DNA from: Deltaproteobacteria bacterium
Lineage (GTDB): Bacteria > Desulfobacterota > Binatia > DP-6
Direction of reading: 5' to 3'
NCBI GenBank assembly: GCA_005879245.1
Contig: VBLA01000194.1
Location: 1 to 11,223, forward strand
Length of the DNA stretch: 11,223 bases
Shown: positions 8,379-11,223 of the stretch, piece by piece
Position numbering within the stretch: the first letter of the stretch is position 1
How the letters are laid out: each line of letters opens with the position of its first letter
Translations under genes and position numbers: made by a program
The notes under the pieces: model-generated
What the model was told of the DNA's origin: nothing
The model's database searches: none
Seen by the model: the letters and a program-made list of their open reading frames with translations, nothing else

Positions 8379-8384
8379 TAGAGT
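8379..8384 (+). promoter_or_regulatory. possible -10 element upstream of the membrane gene
   Basis: TAGAGT matches four of six bases of the -10 consensus and sits 11 bases before the ATG at 8396, which would make a very short leader. No clear Shine-Dalgarno precedes that ATG, which fits near-leaderless translation. The -35 position (8356-8361, TCGCAA) is poor. Inference only. Confidence 0.2.
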
Positions 8385-8395
8385 ACGGCGCCCCG

Positions 8396-9781
8396 ATGCC
8401 GAAGCATCTTCCGCCGGCGGTGACCCTCTTCGCCGCGTTCACCCTCCTCACCGTCGCCTGGACCTGGCCGCTCGTCACGTGTGCCGACCGGGCGTTTCTC
8501 CAGCTGACCGCCACACCCTCGCCGCTCGTCCTCGCCGACCACTACCTGACGAGCTGGATTCTCTCCTGGGGCGCGCACCAGCTCCGCGATGACCCGTTCG
8601 CCCTCTTCGAGGCGAACATCTTCTACCCGTTCGCCCACAGCCTCGCCTTCTCGGAGCACCTGCTGGCCGGCGTGCTCCTCGTGCTGCCGTTCGATCTCCT
8701 TCACCCCGCGGCGGTCCTCGACCACAACGTCCTCTTGCTCGCTTCCTTCCTGCTCGGCGGGACCGGCACGGCGCTGCTCGTCCGCGAGCTGGGGGGCTCG
8801 CTCGCGGGAGCGGCGGTCGCCGGCGCGCTCTTCGCCTTCGGGCCGCTCCGTCTCGCTCAGCTCGGCCACGTCCACGTGCTCTCGACGCACTGGATGCCGT
8901 TCACCTTCCTCTTCCTTCATCGCTTCCTCGCGACAGGGCGCTGGTGGACGGGCGTCGCCTTCGCCGCGGCCTTCCTCCTCGCAATGCTGAGCAGCGTCTA
9001 CTACGCGTACTTCTTCGGCATCGCCGTCCTCCTCTTCCTCGCGCTCCACGCGTCCTGGCGCCTTCCGGCCGCACCCCGCGCTCGCCAGCGCGCGCTCGCC
9101 CTCGTCGCGGTGAGCTGTGTCGCCCTCGTCCCGACGTTCCTCCCGTACGCGATGGTCCGCGAACGCTATGGTCTCGCGCGCGATCCGGCCGAAGCGCTCA
9201 TCTTCTCGGCCGTCGGTGAGCACTACCTGGGAGAGTTCCTGACGCCGCTCGCGTACCTACGCGGCCGCTACCTCGAGGGTCGACTGCAGATCCCCGTGAT
9301 CGGTATCGGGACGGTGCTGCTGGCCGCCCTCGGCCTCGTGCGCGGCGCACATGTCGACCGTGGCGGCCGCGCCGTCGCGGGCCTGTACGCGAGCCTGGCG
9401 ATCGTCATGGCGCTCTTCTCCCTCGGCCCGGTCATGCACCTCCATCCCACCATCGGTCCGGGCCTACCGGGACCCTATGCATTCCTCGCGCACGTCGTAC
9501 CGGGGTTCGACGCGCTCCGCGTGCCGGTGCGGGCAGCGGCCGTCGTGGTCCTCGCCCTCGCCACGCTTGCCGGTCTGGGTGCCGACGCCTTCCTCGACCG
9601 CTTGCCGAGGCGGGTCGGGTTCGCGATCGCTGCGCTGATCATCCTCGCCGAGTGCTGGCGTCCCGCGCTGTTCGCGGTGAGCGTCCCGTGGCCCGACGGC
9701 GCTCTGGCAACGTACCGCTGGCTCGCCGCCCAGCCCGGGAGCTTCCCCATCATCGAGCTGCCGATCGGGCCTCCTGACTAG
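8396..9781 (+). CDS. polytopic GT-C-type membrane protein, N-terminal piece ending at an in-frame TAG
   Basis: 461 residues from the ATG at 8396 to TAG at 9779-9781. About 11 hydrophobic segments are visible (roughly 8-28, 89-107, 112-128, 137-150, 184-199, 201-218, 232-252, 300-316, 325-344, 377-398, 406-420). The first extracytoplasmic loop carries D48 in A-D-H-Y-L-T-S-W-I-L-S-W and the block F-E-A-N-I-F-Y-P-F-A-H-S-L-A-F-S-E-H, the arrangement of GT-C glycosyltransferases (PMT/ArnT/YfhO-like) that use lipid-linked sugars. The family is inferred from topology and loop pattern. Reading continues in the same frame past the TAG into 9782-10528, so this is the first two thirds of a 710-codon gene. 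An alternative ATG at 8291 lies inside the inverted repeat and is less likely. It is a tandem paralogue of the gene at 10593. Confidence 0.7.
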   Translation: MPKHLPPAVTLFAAFTLLTVAWTWPLVTCADRAFLQLTATPSPLVLADHYLTSWILSWGAHQLRDDPFALFEANIFYPFAHSLAFSEHLLAGVLLVLPFDLLHPAAVLDHNVLLLASFLLGGTGTALLVRELGGSLAGAAVAGALFAFGPLRLAQLGHVHVLSTHWMPFTFLFLHRFLATGRWWTGVAFAAAFLLAMLSSVYYAYFFGIAVLLFLALHASWRLPAAPRARQRALALVAVSCVALVPTFLPYAMVRERYGLARDPAEALIFSAVGEHYLGEFLTPLAYLRGRYLEGRLQIPVIGIGTVLLAALGLVRGAHVDRGGRAVAGLYASLAIVMALFSLGPVMHLHPTIGPGLPGPYAFLAHVVPGFDALRVPVRAAAVVVLALATLAGLGADAFLDRLPRRVGFAIAALIILAECWRPALFAVSVPWPDGALATYRWLAAQPGSFPIIELPIGPPD

Positions 9782-9796
9782 GACGCGCTCGCCACG

Positions 9797-10528
9797 ATGG
9801 GGTCGACGGTTCACTGGAAGCGGCTCGTGAACGGATACAGCGGCTTCTCGCCCGCCGGGGCGTACACCCACACGGCGCTCGTGACCTTTCCCGACGCGGA
9901 GAGCCTCCGGCTGCTCTCCGACCTGGGGGTCCGCTATGCGATCCTTCACCTCGCCAGGTTGCCGCCCGCGATGCGAGCCCTCTGCACGACGGGCGACGCC
10001 CACCTCGTCGTCCGGTACGCGAACGCCGACACCTGCGTGCTGGAGATCCTCGGGGCACCACCTCGCCCGGCTCGCCCGTCGGATCGCCCCGTCCCGCTCG
10101 GCGCCGCACGGCTCACCACGTCGTCGGGACCCGATCCCCACGCGCTCGTCGACAGAGACCTCGCCACGCATTGGGTCGTCCCCGTCCGGCGTTCCGTCGC
10201 GGACTACGTCCAGATCGACCTGCAGAATCCGCGGCGCCTCACGCGGCTCGTGGTACGGCTGGGACCGCACTTCGGCGAGTATCTGCGTAGCCTCCAGGTC
10301 GAGGCCTCGGCGGACGGCCAGGAGTGGACGACGATCGTCGATCGGCCGATCGGGGAGGCCCCGCTGCTCGGCCTGGTGAGGGATCCGGAGGACCTCCGGG
10401 TCGAGATCGCCTTGCCGCCCACGACGACCGCGCACCTGCGCCTCGTCCGCCCCGCCGGCGACACCGATCCGGACTGGCTCGCGTGGGGCATCCACGAGCT
10501 CGAGCTCTACGAGTCCGCGTCGCCTTGA
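9797..10528 (+). CDS. C-terminal piece of the split membrane protein, discoidin-like domain
   Basis: Same frame as 8396-9781; the coding signal resumes directly after the TAG (D-A-L-A-T-M). The ATG at 9797 is just the first Met and has no Shine-Dalgarno, so this is very likely not an independent gene. Numbered on the full frame, residues 468-556 form the soluble segment usual after the membrane part of such proteins (H-W-K-R-L-V-N-G-Y-S-G-F, F-P-D-A-E-S-L-R-L-L-S-D-L-G-V-R-Y-A-I-L-H). Residues about 570-707 resemble an F5/8 type C (discoidin) carbohydrate-binding domain: A-L-V-D-R-D-L-A-T-H-W, Y-V-Q-I-D-L, L-Q-V-E-A-S-A-D-G-Q-E-W, and a C-terminal I-H-E-L-E-L-Y. A sugar-binding tail would fit handling of surface glycan. 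The two pieces together could still be one protein if the TAG is a sequence error. Confidence 0.65.
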   Translation: MGSTVHWKRLVNGYSGFSPAGAYTHTALVTFPDAESLRLLSDLGVRYAILHLARLPPAMRALCTTGDAHLVVRYANADTCVLEILGAPPRPARPSDRPVPLGAARLTTSSGPDPHALVDRDLATHWVVPVRRSVADYVQIDLQNPRRLTRLVVRLGPHFGEYLRSLQVEASADGQEWTTIVDRPIGEAPLLGLVRDPEDLRVEIALPPTTTAHLRLVRPAGDTDPDWLAWGIHELELYESASP

Positions 10529-10592
10529 CCCTGCGCACTCGCTCGGCCATGTCTACCCGGCTGTGACGGCGCCTCCTGCGAGCGCCGGGGCG

Positions 10593-11223
10593 ATGCGCGC
10601 CGCCTCGGGCGCGGCGGTGCTCTTCGCGCTCGCCACGGTGGCCCTCACCTGGCCGCTCTTCCGCCACCCGGCCACGACCGTGCTCGCCGCGCCTTCCGTC
10701 TATGCTCCGCCGGCTTCGCTCTTCGTGCAGAGCGACCTGAACCTCACCATGTGGGTGCTCGCGTGGGACACGCACGCGCTCGTCACGCATCCTTCCCGCC
10801 TCTTCGACGCCAACACCTTCTATCCGGCGCTTTCGACGCTCGCCTGCTCGGAGCACATGCTCGGCAACGTGCCCCTCTTCGCGCCGGTCTACCTCGCGAC
10901 CGGGAACCCCGTCCTCGCGCACCAGGCGACGCTCCTCGCGAGCTTCGTCCTGGCGGGCCTCGCGATGGGGGCTTACGTGCTCTACTGGAGCGGGGATCGG
11001 CCGAGCGCCCTCGCGGCGGGCTTCCTCTATGCCTTCGCGCCCTTCCGCCTCTGGCAGCTCGGGAACCTGCACGTCATCTCGACCCAGTACCTGCCCCTCG
11101 TCATGCTCGGCATCGACGCGACGCTCGACCGTGGCGGTGGCCGCTGGCCCGTCGCGCTCGCCGTCGCGCTCGTGCTCTCGAGCCTCGTCTCGTACTACAT
11201 CGGGTATGCCGCCTTCTTCCTGG
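10593..11223 (+). CDS. second GT-C-type membrane protein, cut by the right edge
   Basis: Open to the end of the window in one frame, 210 residues visible. It aligns by eye with the gene at 8396: A-L-T-W-P-L (after the first membrane segment), D-L-N-L-T-M-W-V-L-A-W against D-H-Y-L-T-S-W-I-L-S-W, L-F-D-A-N-T-F-Y-P against L-F-E-A-N-I-F-Y-P, C-S-E-H-M-L against F-S-E-H-L-L, and L-G-N-L-H-V-I-S-T-Q against L-G-H-V-H-V-L-S-T-H. The shared Asp in loop 1 is the likely catalytic position if these are GT-C transferases. ATG 10593 is used as the start; GTG 10563 is in frame and would add 10 residues, and neither has a clear ribosome-binding site. The gene follows the discoidin tail by 64 bases, so the paralogues are probably one transcription unit. 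Confidence 0.7.
   Translation, partial: MRAASGAAVLFALATVALTWPLFRHPATTVLAAPSVYAPPASLFVQSDLNLTMWVLAWDTHALVTHPSRLFDANTFYPALSTLACSEHMLGNVPLFAPVYLATGNPVLAHQATLLASFVLAGLAMGAYVLYWSGDRPSALAAGFLYAFAPFRLWQLGNLHVISTQYLPLVMLGIDATLDRGGGRWPVALAVALVLSSLVSYYIGYAAFFL

Noticed and set aside
9779..9781. TAG as a recoded (for example pyrrolysine) codon
   Set aside because: TAG is the ordinary stop of at least four other genes in this window and no pyl gene or recoding element is visible. A point mutation or error is simpler.

Overview
The window is very GC-rich (the ORFs end overwhelmingly in G or C at third positions) and reads as chromosome of a free-living bacterium, most likely an uncultured soil or sediment lineage of the deltaproteobacterial/Binatota/Rokubacteria kind. 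That placement is inference from codon use and gene style only; no rRNA or tRNA is visible. The longest stretch without a gene is about 225 bases (8171-8395).

Layout. Positions 1-614 read leftward: a gamma-carbonic-anhydrase-like left-handed beta-helix protein (96-614), whose stop codon overlaps the GTG start of a secreted protein running off the left edge. Divergently, a structured leader (about 639-739) precedes guaB (IMP dehydrogenase, 740-2218). After an unusually palindromic 129-base spacer comes guaA (GMP synthase, 2348-3784). Together these convert IMP to XMP and then GMP. A decayed AttH/CrtC-like lipocalin gene (3867-4525) follows. Next is a tightly coupled pair: an NAD(P)-dependent aldehyde dehydrogenase (4553-6085) and a double carboxymuconolactone-decarboxylase/AhpD-fold protein (6082-7188), joined by an ATGA overlap. 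A conserved-looking secreted protein of unknown function with a TTG start (7238-8170) is followed by a 97-base near-perfect inverted repeat (8205-8301). The right end holds two tandem paralogous polytopic membrane proteins of GT-C glycosyltransferase type. The first (8396-10528) carries a C-terminal discoidin-like domain and is split by an in-frame TAG; the second runs off the right edge.

The most notable points are these. (i) GuaA lacks a block of about 40-45 residues that should carry the catalytic His-Glu of the glutaminase site, while its nucleophile Cys and the whole synthetase half are intact. (ii) The guaB 5' leader can form a strong hairpin or, alternatively, an 8-bp helix that covers the guaB Shine-Dalgarno sequence. 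(iii) The guaB-guaA spacer is almost entirely hairpins and leaves guaA without a visible ribosome-binding site. (iv) A long inverted repeat lies between 7238-8170 and the membrane genes. (v) Three separate coding lesions occur within about 7 kb (an in-frame deletion, a frameshift plus truncation, and a nonsense codon), which raises the question of sequence or assembly error versus real gene decay. I see no convincing new defence or mobile system here; the best candidates for something undescribed are the gua-locus RNA structures and the altered GuaA.
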